A stretch of DNA of 59,114 nucleotides from Pararoseomonas baculiformis (GCF_017813395.1 NZ_JAGIZB010000026.1:1-59114); one strand, 5' to 3'; positions 34,597-43,991 are shown, counted from the first letter of the stretch. Notes: generated by a model from the letters alone, not told the origin. Numbers and translations are program-made.

Positions 34597-37500
34597 ATGC
34601 CCCTGCACGTTGCCCTGACGCACCGCACAGCCTACCGCTACGACCGGCCGGTCTCGCTCGGCCCGCAGACGATACGGCTGCGCCCCGCGCCGCATGCGCG
34701 CACGCCCGTCCTCTCCTACGCGCTGCGCATCGAGCCGAAGGGGCACTTCGTCAACTGGCAGCAGGACCCGCAGGGGAACTTCCTGGCCCGCGTGGTCTTC
34801 CCCGAGCGCGTGACGCATTTCGAGGTCACGGTGGACCTGCTGGCCGACATGGCCACCATCAACCCCTTCGACTTCTTCCTGGAGCCGGAGGCCGAGACCT
34901 GGCCCTTCGCCTATGACCCCGTGCTGGAGCAGGAACTGGCACCCTTCCGCCGGACGGAGGCGCCGGGCCCGCTGCTCTCCGCCTTCCTGGCCGAGGTCCC
35001 GCGCCATGAAGGCCAGGGAACGGTCAACATGCTGGTGGCCCTGAACCAGAAGCTGCAGCAGCGCGTCTCCTATGTGGTCCGGATGGAGCCCGGCGTCTGG
35101 ACGCCGGAGGAGACGCTGACGGCCTGCAAGGGCTCCTGCCGCGACAGCGCCTGGGTCCTGGTGCAGTTGCTGCGCCATTTCGGCTTCGCCGCGCGCTTCG
35201 TCTCGGGCTACCTCATCCAGCTCGTGGCCGATGTGAAGCCGCTGGAAGGGCCGGAAGGGCCGACCGAGGACTTCACCGATCTTCACGCCTGGTGCGAGGT
35301 CTATCTCCCCGGTGCCGGCTGGATCGGCCTCGACCCCACCTCCGGCCTGCTGACCGGCGAGGGCCATATCCCCCTCGCCGCCACGCCGGAGCCCGCCTCC
35401 GCCGCCCCGATCAGCGGCATGGTTGAGCCAGCCGAGGCCGAGTTCGGCTTCGAGATGCATGTCACGCGGCTGCGGGAGACCCCGCGCGTGACGAAGCCTT
35501 ATACCGAGGAGCAGTGGCAGGCGATCCTCGCCCGCGGGCGCGAGGTGGACCGCCTGCTCCAGTCGGGCGATGTGCGCCTGACCATGGGTGGCGAACCCAC
35601 CTTCATCGCGGCCGACGACATGGACGCGCCGGAGTGGAACACCGCCGCCCTGGGCCCGACGAAGCGCGCCTATGCCGGCCGGCTGATCCGCCGCCTGGCC
35701 GCACGCTGGTCCCCCGGCGGCGCCCTGCAATACGCGATGGGCAAGCACTACCCCGGCGAGCAGCTGCCGCGCTGGGCGCTCTTCTCCCATTGGCGGAAGG
35801 ATGGGGAGCCGGTCTGGCGCAATCCCGCCCGTCTCGCCTCCGACGACGACAGCGGCGATGCCACGGCCGAGGACGCGGCCCGCTTCGCCCGCATCCTGGC
35901 GGAGCGGCTGCAACTGGATCCCGGCCTGGTCACCCCGGCCTATGAGGACATCCACTACTTCCTCTGGCGGGAGCACCGCCTGCCCGCGAATGTGCTGGTG
36001 GAGGACGCGAAGCTGCGCGACCCGCTGGAGCGCGCGCGCCTCGCCCGTGTCTTCGGCCAGGGGCTTGCCTCCTCCGTGGGCAGCGTGCTGCCGATCCGGC
36101 GCGTGATGCAGGATGGCGTGCGGCGCTGGCAGTCCGGCCGCTGGTTCCTGCGGGGCGAGCACTTGTTCCTTGTCCCCGGGGACAGCCCGATCGGCTTCCG
36201 CCTGCCGCTGGAAAGCCTGCCCTGGATCTCCGAGGAGGACCGGGCGCGGGCGTTCGAGACGGAGCCCGATCCCTTCGCCCCCAGTGCCCCCCTCCCCTCC
36301 CGCGAGGCGCTGGGCCGGGCCGCCGGCCCGCAGGCACAGCCCATCTGCGCCGTCCCGGGCAGGAATGGCGCCGGCGCCGGGCTGAACAACAGCCTCGCCA
36401 ATGGCGCCGAGGGATTCCGGCCCGTGCACCAGGAACTGCCGGTGGTGGGCCAGAGCGAGCCGGGCGTGGTGCGCACCGCCATGGCGGTGGAGGCGCGCGG
36501 CGGCATCCTCCATGTCTTCTTCCCGCCTCTCTACCAGGCGGCGGACTGGCTGGACCTGGCGGCTGCGGTCGAGGCGACGGCGGAGGAAACCGGGCGCAAG
36601 GTGGTGCTGGAAGGCTACCTGCCGCCGCGCGACCCCGGCCTGCTCAGCTTTTCCGTCACCCCCGATCCTGGCGTGATCGAGGTGAACCTGCATCCCGCCG
36701 CCACATGGGCTGAGCATGTGGCCCGCACGGAGGAATTGTATGATGAGGCGCGCCAGGTCGGGCTCGCCTCGGAGAAGTTCATGCTGGATGGGCGGCATGT
36801 CGGCACGGGCGGCGGCAACCATGTGGTGATGGGCGGCGCGACGCCGGCGGACAGCCCTTTCCTGCGCCGGCCGGATCTTCTCAAGTCCCTGCTGGGCTTC
36901 TGGCACAACCATCCCAGCCTCTCCTACCTCTTCTCGGGCCTGTTCATCGGCCCGACCAGCCAGCATCCCCGCGTGGACGAGGCGCGGATGGACAGCGTGG
37001 CGGAGCTGGAGGTCGCCTTCTCCCAGATCAAGGCTGGCAAGGAGACGCCGCCCTGGCTGGTGGACCGGCTGTTCCGCAACCTGCTGGCGGACATGACCGG
37101 CAACACGCACCGGACCGAGTTCAGCATTGATAAGCTCTACGCGCCCGAAACATCCTCCGGCCGCCTGGGCCTCGTGGAATGGCGCGCGGCGGAAATGCCG
37201 CCCCATGCGCGCATGTCCGCGGCCCAGGTGCTGCTGCTGCGCTCCGCCATCGCCGCCTTCTGGCGCCATCCCTATGATCGGCGCCTGGTGCGCTGGGGCA
37301 CGCGGCTGCATGACGAGTTCATGCTGCCCCACTATGTCGCGCAGGATTTCCACGACGCGCTGGAGGAGCTGGCAGGGTTCGGCTGCCCGCTGAAGAAGGA
37401 CTGGTTCGCCCCGCACCTGGAGTTCCGCTTTCCGCTGATCGGGGAAGTCTCCATCCGCGGCGCCGGCATCGAGCTGCGCCATGCGCTGGAACCCTGGCAT

Positions 37501-37974
37501 GTGCTGGGCGAGGAGCCCGGGGGCGGCGGCACGGTGCGCTACGTGGACAGCTCGACCGAGCGCGTGCAGGTCAAGGTGAGCGGGTGGGTGGAGGAGCGCT
37601 TCGTCCTCTCCTGCAACGGCCGCACCGTGCCGCTGGCCGCCACCGAACGCCAGGGCGAATACGTTGCCGGAGTGCGCTTCAAAGCCTGGAACCCGCCCTC
37701 CGCCCTGCACCCCACCGTGCCGGCGCAGTCACCCCTGGTGTTCGACATGCATGACCGCTGGACCGGACGCAGCCTTGGCGGGCTGACACACCACGTCTCC
37801 CACCCCGGCGGACGCAATTACGAAACCCTGCCGGTGAACGCCAACGAAGCGGAGGCGCGCCGCCGCATCCGCTTCCAGCCCTTCGGGCACACGCCCGGCC
37901 CCATGAAGGAGCCGACGCCGGAAGTCTCGCGTGAGGCGCCGCGGAGCCTGGATCTGCGACGGGGAAGAATGTGA
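34597..37974 (+). CDS. Transglutaminase-like / DUF2126 protein
   Basis: A 1125-residue cytoplasmic protein. Residues about 1-90 are a transglutaminase N-terminal domain (HRTAYRYDRPVSLGPQTIRL). The core follows with a full catalytic triad: Cys181 in KGSCRDSAWVL, His230 in DLHAWCEVY and Asp246 in IGLDPTSGLL. From about residue 320 to the end runs DUF2126, beginning near RLTMGGEPTFIA and including NHVVMGG and HNHPSLSYLFSGLFIGPTSQ. The two-domain combination at about 1100 residues is the normal family form; its substrate is unknown and ATP-grasp-like amide-bond chemistry has been suggested for related sets. It converges on a zinc-metallopeptidase gene, a frequent genomic neighbour. Confidence 0.9.
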   Translation: MPLHVALTHRTAYRYDRPVSLGPQTIRLRPAPHARTPVLSYALRIEPKGHFVNWQQDPQGNFLARVVFPERVTHFEVTVDLLADMATINPFDFFLEPEAETWPFAYDPVLEQELAPFRRTEAPGPLLSAFLAEVPRHEGQGTVNMLVALNQKLQQRVSYVVRMEPGVWTPEETLTACKGSCRDSAWVLVQLLRHFGFAARFVSGYLIQLVADVKPLEGPEGPTEDFTDLHAWCEVYLPGAGWIGLDPTSGLLTGEGHIPLAATPEPASAAPISGMVEPAEAEFGFEMHVTRLRETPRVTKPYTEEQWQAILARGREVDRLLQSGDVRLTMGGEPTFIAADDMDAPEWNTAALGPTKRAYAGRLIRRLAARWSPGGALQYAMGKHYPGEQLPRWALFSHWRKDGEPVWRNPARLASDDDSGDATAEDAARFARILAERLQLDPGLVTPAYEDIHYFLWREHRLPANVLVEDAKLRDPLERARLARVFGQGLASSVGSVLPIRRVMQDGVRRWQSGRWFLRGEHLFLVPGDSPIGFRLPLESLPWISEEDRARAFETEPDPFAPSAPLPSREALGRAAGPQAQPICAVPGRNGAGAGLNNSLANGAEGFRPVHQELPVVGQSEPGVVRTAMAVEARGGILHVFFPPLYQAADWLDLAAAVEATAEETGRKVVLEGYLPPRDPGLLSFSVTPDPGVIEVNLHPAATWAEHVARTEELYDEARQVGLASEKFMLDGRHVGTGGGNHVVMGGATPADSPFLRRPDLLKSLLGFWHNHPSLSYLFSGLFIGPTSQHPRVDEARMDSVAELEVAFSQIKAGKETPPWLVDRLFRNLLADMTGNTHRTEFSIDKLYAPETSSGRLGLVEWRAAEMPPHARMSAAQVLLLRSAIAAFWRHPYDRRLVRWGTRLHDEFMLPHYVAQDFHDALEELAGFGCPLKKDWFAPHLEFRFPLIGEVSIRGAGIELRHALEPWHVLGEEPGGGGTVRYVDSSTERVQVKVSGWVEERFVLSCNGRTVPLAATERQGEYVAGVRFKAWNPPSALHPTVPAQSPLVFDMHDRWTGRSLGGLTHHVSHPGGRNYETLPVNANEAEARRRIRFQPFGHTPGPMKEPTPEVSREAPRSLDLRRGRM

Positions 37975-38008
37975 TGCCGGCTGTCGTCCGCTTCTGACCT
38001 GCCGTTTG

Positions 38009-38064
38009 CCGGAGAGGGCGCTGCCCTCTCCGGACCTCACCCGCCAAGGGCCTGAGGCCCTTGG
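38009..38064. repeat. Tandem palindromes, REP-like extragenic element
   Basis: Two perfect hairpins in succession: CCGGAGAGGGC/GCCCTCTCCGG (38009-38033, 3-base loop) and CCAAGGGCC/GGCCCTTGG (38044-38064, 3-base loop), followed by ATCCCC. This paired layout resembles dispersed extragenic palindromes common in GC-rich Rhodospirillales genomes. Only one copy is in this window, so dispersal is not demonstrated. Confidence 0.55.
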
Positions 38065-38209
38065 ATCCCCCTTCTGGCTGCCGCGGATACGGTGCAACAC
38101 GGGGTCTCTGCCCCTGCTCCGGCCCTTGCAGTCGCCTCCGGTCATGGACCGGAGGCGCACCGCCAACCGAACCGCTCCAAACTGCCAAAAGAAGATGATG
38201 GTGAGGGGT

Positions 38210-38245
38210 CCGGGGAGAGGAAGAATTCCTTCTTCCTCTCCCCGG
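38210..38245. terminator. Long bidirectional hairpin between convergent genes
   Basis: A perfect 16-bp stem (CCGGGGAGAGGAAGAA with its complement) closes on a 4-base TTCC loop. It lies between the stop of the transglutaminase/DUF2126 gene and the stop of the metallopeptidase gene. The plus side is followed by GGCCAAAAG, so a classic U-run is absent, but both genes would benefit. Confidence 0.65.
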
Positions 38246-38264
38246 GGCCAAAAGCGCCCGAAGT

Positions 38265-39332
38265 TCAGGCCGAAGGCGCCCCACCCGAGCGGATGAGGTT
38301 ATGGATGAAGCCCAGCTTCCCGATCGCCGCCGGCGAGAGCACGAAGGGGTAGAGGTCGGGCTGCCCCATGCTGCGGTTCAGGCTGTTCACCGCGAAGGCC
38401 AGGGGCAGCCAGTCGTCGATGATCCGGTTGATGTCCGGTTCCTTGTAGGGGTCGTAGTCGATCCTGGCATGCAGCTCGCCGGTTTTGTCCAGCTTCGGCT
38501 GCACGCGCAGGCCGAAGGAGCTGGCGGTCTCCAGCGTGTCCACGATGTGCAGGTAATGCGCCCAGGTCTCGGCGAAATCCTCCCAGGGATGGGTGGTGGC
38601 ATAGGCGCTGACGAAATGCTCCTGCCAGTCGGCGGGCGGCCCTTCGGCGTAGTGGCGCTGCAGTGCCGCCTCGTAGCTCTGGCTGTCATCGCCGAAGATG
38701 GCGCGGCAGGCCTCCAGCTGCCCGCCATCGCGCACCAGCTTGTCCCAGAAGTAATGCCCGACCTCATGCCGGAAATGGCCCAGCAGGGTGCGGTAGGGCT
38801 CGCCCATGTTCTTGCGCATCAGCTCGCGCTCGGCGTCATCCGCTTCCTTCAGGGCAATGGTGATGAGGCCGTTGTCATGGCCGGTCATCACCTTCGGGCC
38901 GGACGGGTCCGGGGAATCCGCCAGGAAGTCGAAGGCCAGGCCTTCCGGATCGTCGTTGCGGTTGGCGAGCGGCAGGCAGAAGCGGACCAGCGTGTAGAAC
39001 AGCCGGTGCTTGGCGACTTCCAGCTTCCGCCAGTTCAGCAGGTTCTCCCCCACCGATACGTCCGGCACCAGATGGTTGTGGCGGCACGCGGCGCAGAAGC
39101 TTTCCGGCTCATCCGCCGGGATGGCCCAGTTGCACAGATCGAACTCTGCGTTGGAACAGAAGCGCCGGGGCCGGTCGGGCGAGGCAAGGGGCCGCCAGGC
39201 ATCGCCTTCGGGCTGCATGGCGGAGAGCGTGGCCAGATCGGGCAGGTAGCCGAGCCGGAGCTTGCAGCGCTCGCAATGCGTGTTCTCGAAATACAGCAAC
39301 TGCTCGCAATTCTGGCAGCGGAACAGGCGCAT
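38265..39332 (-). CDS. Putative zinc-binding metallopeptidase with N-terminal zinc ribbon
   Basis: A 355-residue protein. The N-terminus has two cysteine pairs, CQNC and CERC (residues 6-23), making a zinc ribbon, and further CxxC-type pairs at about 59-83 (FCAACRHNH). The catalytic motif is HFRHEVGHYFWD (His189, Glu190, His193), an HExxH-type zincin site written HEVGH, and a downstream WEDFAETWAHYLH supplies a possible third ligand. The family is predicted to be a peptidase but its substrate is unknown. It is convergent with the transglutaminase/DUF2126 gene. Confidence 0.88.
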   Translation of the reverse strand: MRLFRCQNCEQLLYFENTHCERCKLRLGYLPDLATLSAMQPEGDAWRPLASPDRPRRFCSNAEFDLCNWAIPADEPESFCAACRHNHLVPDVSVGENLLNWRKLEVAKHRLFYTLVRFCLPLANRNDDPEGLAFDFLADSPDPSGPKVMTGHDNGLITIALKEADDAERELMRKNMGEPYRTLLGHFRHEVGHYFWDKLVRDGGQLEACRAIFGDDSQSYEAALQRHYAEGPPADWQEHFVSAYATTHPWEDFAETWAHYLHIVDTLETASSFGLRVQPKLDKTGELHARIDYDPYKEPDINRIIDDWLPLAFAVNSLNRSMGQPDLYPFVLSPAAIGKLGFIHNLIRSGGAPSA

Positions 39333-39420
39333 CGGATGAGCTTTCTAAGGGGGATGTTCTTCGGATGCCCAGAAACGCAACCGATGCGCGTCCGTTTCCC
39401 GGGCGCCCGGGGCGCATGGC

Positions 39421-40170
39421 CTATTGCTTCAGCGCTGGCGGCCTGATGTGCAGGTAGCCCGGGTCAAAGCCTGCAAGATCCTCGAGCGCCTTCCAGTTCA
39501 GGACGGTGATGGTGTTCCGGCGCCAGTGAATCAGCTCGTCGCGGCGCAGGTCCTGCAGAACGCGGTTCACATGCACGTTCGAAAGGCCCAGCGCGTCCGC
39601 GATATCGCCCTGGGTCACGGGCATCTGGTATGAATGGTCCTCGGCCAGCCCCACCGAGGCGAAGCGCATCGCCATCTCACAGAGAAGATGGGCGATCCGC
39701 TCATGCGCCGTCTTGCGCCCCAGCGAGACGAGCCAGGCGCGGAACACCGCGGCGTCGATCAATGTTTCCCGCCAGAAGGCATGGAGCAGGCCGGGATGCT
39801 GCTGGGTCAGGCGGTGCAGGTGCTCATGGGGGATGAAGGCGGCCGTCGTGGGGGCCATCGTGCCCACATTGTGGTCCATGGTCTTCAGGTGCAGGGTCTG
39901 CAGGTCCGGGATATCGCCTGGCGGGTGGAAGGCCACGATCTGCCGCCGCCCATCCGACAGCAGCATGTAGCGGCACACGAAGCCGCTCAGGATCAGGCAA
40001 CTGGCCTGTGGCCGGTCCCCCGCGCGAACGATGTCATGCCCTGCCTCGAACTCCCGCAGATGGACCGGCAGTTCCATCAGCGCCTGCCGCTCGGCCTCGG
40101 TCAGGTCCGTGATGCTCTCCAGCTTGCGCAGAAGCCTATGCCGTTCCGGCAACTTCTCGATCTGCTCCAC
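39421..40170 (-). CDS. Crp/Fnr-family transcriptional regulator
   Basis: A 249-residue regulator. I place the start at GTG 40170 because AGGAG lies six bases upstream; an in-frame ATG at 40230 would add 20 residues. A cyclic-nucleotide-binding-type beta barrel spans about 25-145 (ILSGFVCRYMLLSDGRRQIVAF). The helix-turn-helix is at about 185-230 (TQGDIADALGLSNVHVNRVL). There is no N-terminal cysteine cluster, so it is not an oxygen-sensing FNR; it is closer to FixK/NnrR-like or Crp-like groups. It might read the FNR-type boxes near the cbb3 operon, but the window does not show this. Confidence 0.88.
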   Translation of the reverse strand: MEQIEKLPERHRLLRKLESITDLTEAERQALMELPVHLREFEAGHDIVRAGDRPQASCLILSGFVCRYMLLSDGRRQIVAFHPPGDIPDLQTLHLKTMDHNVGTMAPTTAAFIPHEHLHRLTQQHPGLLHAFWRETLIDAAVFRAWLVSLGRKTAHERIAHLLCEMAMRFASVGLAEDHSYQMPVTQGDIADALGLSNVHVNRVLQDLRRDELIHWRRNTITVLNWKALEDLAGFDPGYLHIRPPALKQ

Positions 40171-40293
40171 GGGACGCTCCTGATCTGCACCATCCCTGGG
40201 GACAGGATCGTTGCAGTAAAGATGATACACAGCCCCGGGAAATCCGCCTTCCGTTGCGGATACCCCTGCCAGGGCCCGGAGCCCGAAGCAGGC

Positions 40294-40326
40294 GCGGCCA
40301 GGGCGGCTTCCCGCCGCCCTGGCCGC
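40294..40326. terminator. Stem-loop between the Crp/Fnr gene and the GH1-like gene
   Basis: GCGGCCAGGGCGG pairs perfectly over 13 bp with 40314-40326 around a 7-base loop. It lies downstream of the GH1-like gene stop (minus strand) and probably ends the glycan operon before the Crp/Fnr gene. No U-run on the minus side. Confidence 0.5.
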
Positions 40327-40335
40327 ATTCTTAAC

Positions 40336-40350
40336 CTAAGCAGTGTTTAG
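40336..40350. promoter_or_regulatory. CtrA-like palindromic site CTAA-N7-TTAG
   Basis: CTAAGCAGTGTTTAG is a dyad with the spacing of a CtrA site. It is 166 bases upstream of the proposed Crp/Fnr start and 49 bases past the GH1-like stop. It is the weakest of the four similar sites because both halves deviate by one base. Confidence 0.25.
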
Positions 40351-40398
40351 GCCGAGACGAAGCGCCCATTCCGGTCCTTCACCGAAACGGGATCGGTT

Positions 40399-41658
40399 CT
40401 AGGCGCTGCGGGCCTGGCTCGCCCGCTGCCCCGCGTCCCGCGCCTTCCGCTCCTCCTCCAGCTCGTTCAGGGAAACGGCCAGGAGAGGAAGGGCATCAGG
40501 GTCCTCGGGCACGGCCACGCCCCGAAGCTGCGCCTCGAACAGGGTGCGCTGGCGCCGCAACTCCAGGGCCAGGGGGCCATGGCAGGGGCGGTGGCCACCC
40601 GTTGCCTCCAACTCGAACAGGCCGTTGGGGCAGTAGCGGTCATTGTCCCAGCCGAGATGGCTCAGCACGGGGTAGAGGCAGATCCCGCCCACCGGAACGC
40701 CAGCCTGCATCGCCGCCCGCACCTCGGCACAGACATAGCGCAGCCAGGGCGCCCGGGGCGGCCCCTCGATGCTCGTCTCCGCCAGGAAGAGGGGCTTGCG
40801 GTAGCGGTTCCACGCATCGACGAGCAGTTCCCGGAAGGGGCGGTAGCGGGGATCGCCGGCCTGGATCTTCTCGCCCTGATACTCCCACTGGTTGTTCCAG
40901 TAGTAGTTCAGGCCCATCACGTCGAAGCCGTCCTCGGCGCCACCCAGCTCCGGCCAGAACCGGCCGAGCAGGCCATCCCAGCCCTGCCATTGGGAAGCGG
41001 TGTAGCCTTCGGCATGGCCCGCATCCTCCGGGCGCAGCGGCACCACGCGGATCAGCGGGTCCACGGCCAGGATGGTGGTGCCCGGCACTGCTTCGCGCGC
41101 CGCCCGCGCGGCCCGCAGGGCGGCGCGGATGAGCTGCTGCTTCAGCTCCCCGCCTCGCCCGCGCGCCAGCGGGTTGAAATGCCCCACTTCCGCCCCGGCC
41201 CAGGACCAGAAGGAGATCTCGTTCACCGGGCAGATGATGGGTGGCCGCCCCTCCTCCTCCAGCGCCAGGCGCACGAAGGCCGCGGTGTAGCGGGCCAGGG
41301 ATTCCACGAAATCCTCCGACCAGGGGTCGATGAAGTCGGGATAGCCGTAATGGGCCATGTCCCAGGCCACGCGAACCCCGGCCGCCCGTGCCGCGCGCAT
41401 CTGCGGCAGCACGCTGGACCAGTCATAGACGCCCCGCGAGGTCTCCACGAGATGCCAGCGCACGCCGTCGCGGGCACCGAGCATCCCATGCGCGGCCAGG
41501 GCGGTGAAATCCTCCGTCGCCAATGCGTCATGCCGGGTGGAGGCGACAAGGTCGAGCCGCTTGCCGTCATGGCGCCGATGGGTCGAGCACTCGAAGCCGC
41601 CCATGAAGAAGCTGGGGAAGAGCGTTGCCGCTCCTCCCCGGTCGTTCGAGGCCCGCAT
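40399..41658 (-). CDS. Glycoside hydrolase, family 1-like
   Basis: A 419-residue soluble hydrolase resembling beta-glucosidase-type TIM barrels. The start at 41658 is one base after the glf stop (TGACATG), showing coupling. Early features are RWHLVETSRGVYDW and WDMAHYGYPDFIDPW. The acid/base glutamate is Glu147 in CPVNEISFWSW and the nucleophile is probably Glu294 in PLFLAETSIEG, the GH1 arrangement although the usual ENG motif is replaced. No signal peptide is visible, so it may act on cytoplasmic glycans or glycolipids. Linkage with UDP-galactopyranose mutase points to a galactofuranose-related pathway by inference. Confidence 0.85.
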   Translation of the reverse strand: MRASNDRGGAATLFPSFFMGGFECSTHRRHDGKRLDLVASTRHDALATEDFTALAAHGMLGARDGVRWHLVETSRGVYDWSSVLPQMRAARAAGVRVAWDMAHYGYPDFIDPWSEDFVESLARYTAAFVRLALEEEGRPPIICPVNEISFWSWAGAEVGHFNPLARGRGGELKQQLIRAALRAARAAREAVPGTTILAVDPLIRVVPLRPEDAGHAEGYTASQWQGWDGLLGRFWPELGGAEDGFDVMGLNYYWNNQWEYQGEKIQAGDPRYRPFRELLVDAWNRYRKPLFLAETSIEGPPRAPWLRYVCAEVRAAMQAGVPVGGICLYPVLSHLGWDNDRYCPNGLFELEATGGHRPCHGPLALELRRQRTLFEAQLRGVAVPEDPDALPLLAVSLNELEEERKARDAGQRASQARSA

Positions 41659-41659
41659 G

Positions 41660-42808
41660 TCAGTCCGCCGCCGCGGCGGGAGGCCGCTCCTGCCCGTCGC
41701 CCGAGGGAAGCGCCGCCTCGATCCGGCGGAAGGTCGCCAGTGCCTGCGCCACCACCTGGTCCATGTTGTAGTAGCGGTAGGTGGCCAGGCGGCCGACGAA
41801 CCACACATCCTCCGTGGCATCCGCCAGCGCCTCGTACTGCTTGTAGAGGGCGGCGTTCTCGGGCCGGGGCACGGGATAGTAGGGGTCGCCCTCGGCCGAG
41901 GGGAACTCATAGGTGACGCTGGTCTTGGGGTGCACCTGCCCGGTCAGGTGCTTGTACTCGCTCACCCGCGTGAAGGGCACGTCCTCCCCGGGGTAGTTCA
42001 CCGTGCCGACGGGCTGGAACCACTCCTGATCCAGCGTCTCGTGCTGGAAAACCAGGGAACGGTAGGGCAGCTTGCCGAAGCGGAAGCCGAAATACTCGTC
42101 CACCGGCCCGGTCCACACCATGCGGCGATAGGGGATCTTGTCCTTCACCGCGGCGAAGTCCGTTCCCGTCATCACCGTGATGTTCGGATGGTCCAGCATC
42201 TTCCGGAACATGGCGGTATAGCCATCGGCCGGCATGAACTGGTGCGTGTCGGTGAAGTAGCGGTCGTCGTTATCCGCGCGCGTGGGCACGCGGGAGGTGA
42301 CGGACCGGTCGAGCTCCGAGGGATCCAGGCCCCACTGCTTGCGGGTGTAGCCCCGGAAGAAGGTTTCGTAGAGCTTCCGGCCGACGCGGGAGACCACCAC
42401 GTCCTCGGAGGTGCGGATCTCCGGAACCGGCTCCGCCTGGGCGGAGAAGAAGGCCTCCACCTCATCCTCGGTCGTCAGGCTCAGCCCGTGCAGCCGGTTC
42501 ACCGTGGTGCGGTTGATCGGCATCGGCACCAGCATGCCATCCGCCACGCGGGCCAGCACGCGGTGCTCATAGGCCCGCCAGCGCGTGAACTGCGACAGGT
42601 GCTCGAACACCGCCGCGCTGTTGGTGTGGAAGATGTGCGGGCCGTAGCGGTGGATCAGGATTCCCGCCGCGTCCAGCTCATCATAGGCATTGCCCGCGAT
42701 GTGATCGCGCCGGTCGATCACCAGCACCTTCTCGCCCCGCACGGAAGCCAGGCGCTCCGCCAGGGTGGCGCCGGCAAAGCCGGCGCCGACAACGAGCCAA
42801 TCAAACAT
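41660..42808 (-). CDS. glf: UDP-galactopyranose mutase
   Basis: A 382-residue flavoenzyme that converts UDP-galactopyranose to UDP-galactofuranose. The FAD Rossmann motif is at the start (VVGAGFAGATLAERLA), followed by HIAGNAYD and RYGPHIFHTN, the family's most conserved stretch. RGYTRKQWGLDP is the mobile-loop tryptophan region, and YRYYNMDQVVAQAL near the end is the conserved C-terminal FAD contact. It overlaps the upstream glycosyltransferase by 8 bases. The product would feed galactofuranose-containing surface polysaccharide. Confidence 0.96.
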   Translation of the reverse strand: MFDWLVVGAGFAGATLAERLASVRGEKVLVIDRRDHIAGNAYDELDAAGILIHRYGPHIFHTNSAAVFEHLSQFTRWRAYEHRVLARVADGMLVPMPINRTTVNRLHGLSLTTEDEVEAFFSAQAEPVPEIRTSEDVVVSRVGRKLYETFFRGYTRKQWGLDPSELDRSVTSRVPTRADNDDRYFTDTHQFMPADGYTAMFRKMLDHPNITVMTGTDFAAVKDKIPYRRMVWTGPVDEYFGFRFGKLPYRSLVFQHETLDQEWFQPVGTVNYPGEDVPFTRVSEYKHLTGQVHPKTSVTYEFPSAEGDPYYPVPRPENAALYKQYEALADATEDVWFVGRLATYRYYNMDQVVAQALATFRRIEAALPSGDGQERPPAAAAD

Positions 42809-43991
42809 GGGGCGGCGCCGCCGTGGAGCCGGTCATCACGCGGCTTTGCAGCCCGTCCGCCGGGCGCCGGGCCGCGGCCTGCCCGATCAGCGATCGCATT
42901 CGCGCCCAGACGGAATCCCAGGAGATCAGCGCCAGGCGCTCATCGGCCCTGGGCAGCCATTCGGCGCGCGGCTGCCGCATCGCCGCCTCCGCGCCGGCAA
43001 CCATTTCCTCCGCGGTGGAGGCGATGGTGGCCAGCCCGTGCTCGCCCCAGTCGCGCACCACGTCGGCGATGGGGGTGCACACCACCGGCACGCCAGCCGC
43101 CAGGTATTCCGGCGTCTTGGTCGGGCTGATGTAGCGGGTGGATTCGTTCAGCGCGAAGGGCATGAGGCCCACATCCCAGCTGGCCAGGTAGCCCGGCAGC
43201 TCATCATGACCCTTCATGCCGAGCCAGTGGATGTTCGGAAGCCGCGGAAGGCTGGCAGGATCGATCTTCACCACCGGCCCGAGCATGACGATGCACCAGT
43301 CCGGGCGAAGCTCCGCCACGCGGCGGACCAGATCCAGGTCCATCCGCTCATCCACCACGCCGAACCAGCCCAGGCGCGGGCGCGGCAGCCCCACCTGGTC
43401 CGCCGGCTCGCCATGGCCCGGGCGCGTGTTCCGCGCGGGGGCGAAATGCATCACATCCACCCCGCTGGCGAAGAGATGGGTGTGCGGGTGCAGGCCGCGC
43501 TTGGCCTCGTACAGGCTGCGGCCACCGGTGAAGACCAGATCCGCGCGCTGCATCAGGCGGCGCTCCAGCAGGCGCAGGCCCGGGGATGCGCCGCGGAAGG
43601 CGGAGAGCTCGTCCATGCAGTCATACACGGTGACAACCGGCTGCAGATGGCCGGAGAAGGAGAGGGCCATGGGGGTGTAGTACCAGGCCACCGCGACATC
43701 TTCCGTGCCCGAGGGCCCTTCCAGAAGATCGTCCAGCAGGGCGCGCTGGGCGGCATCGGCGCGGACCTCGTCCAGACCTTGCGGCAGGATCGGGGTGGCG
43801 ACGAGCACGCCCTCATCCGTCAGGCGCAGGTCCATGCGGGGAAGGCCTGCCTCGTCCGGCCGGTGCAGCGGTTCTTCCACGAACAGCACGCGGTGACTGG
43901 CTGCCGCACGCGACAGAAGGTGCTGGGGACGCTGGAAGACGAAGTTCCAGCGCAGGTGGGAGAAGCAGACGAGCAGCGGCTTCGACGCCAC
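42801..43991 (-). CDS. Glycosyltransferase, GT4/GT1-type
   Basis: A 396-residue cytoplasmic protein starting MASKPLLVCFSHLRWNFVFQ. Features are FQRPQHLLSRAA, VTVYDCMDELSAF, LVFTGGRSLYEAKRGLHP, FASGVDVMHFAP and the C-terminal donor-site region SPTKTPEYLAAGVPVVCTPI with the expected glutamate. Proteins of this subtype are found beside glf and GH1-like genes and are probably galactofuranosyl or other hexosyl transferases; the specificity cannot be read. It is the first gene of the GT-glf-GH1 operon. Confidence 0.9.
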   Translation of the reverse strand: MASKPLLVCFSHLRWNFVFQRPQHLLSRAAASHRVLFVEEPLHRPDEAGLPRMDLRLTDEGVLVATPILPQGLDEVRADAAQRALLDDLLEGPSGTEDVAVAWYYTPMALSFSGHLQPVVTVYDCMDELSAFRGASPGLRLLERRLMQRADLVFTGGRSLYEAKRGLHPHTHLFASGVDVMHFAPARNTRPGHGEPADQVGLPRPRLGWFGVVDERMDLDLVRRVAELRPDWCIVMLGPVVKIDPASLPRLPNIHWLGMKGHDELPGYLASWDVGLMPFALNESTRYISPTKTPEYLAAGVPVVCTPIADVVRDWGEHGLATIASTAEEMVAGAEAAMRQPRAEWLPRADERLALISWDSVWARMRSLIGQAAARRPADGLQSRVMTGSTAAPPHV

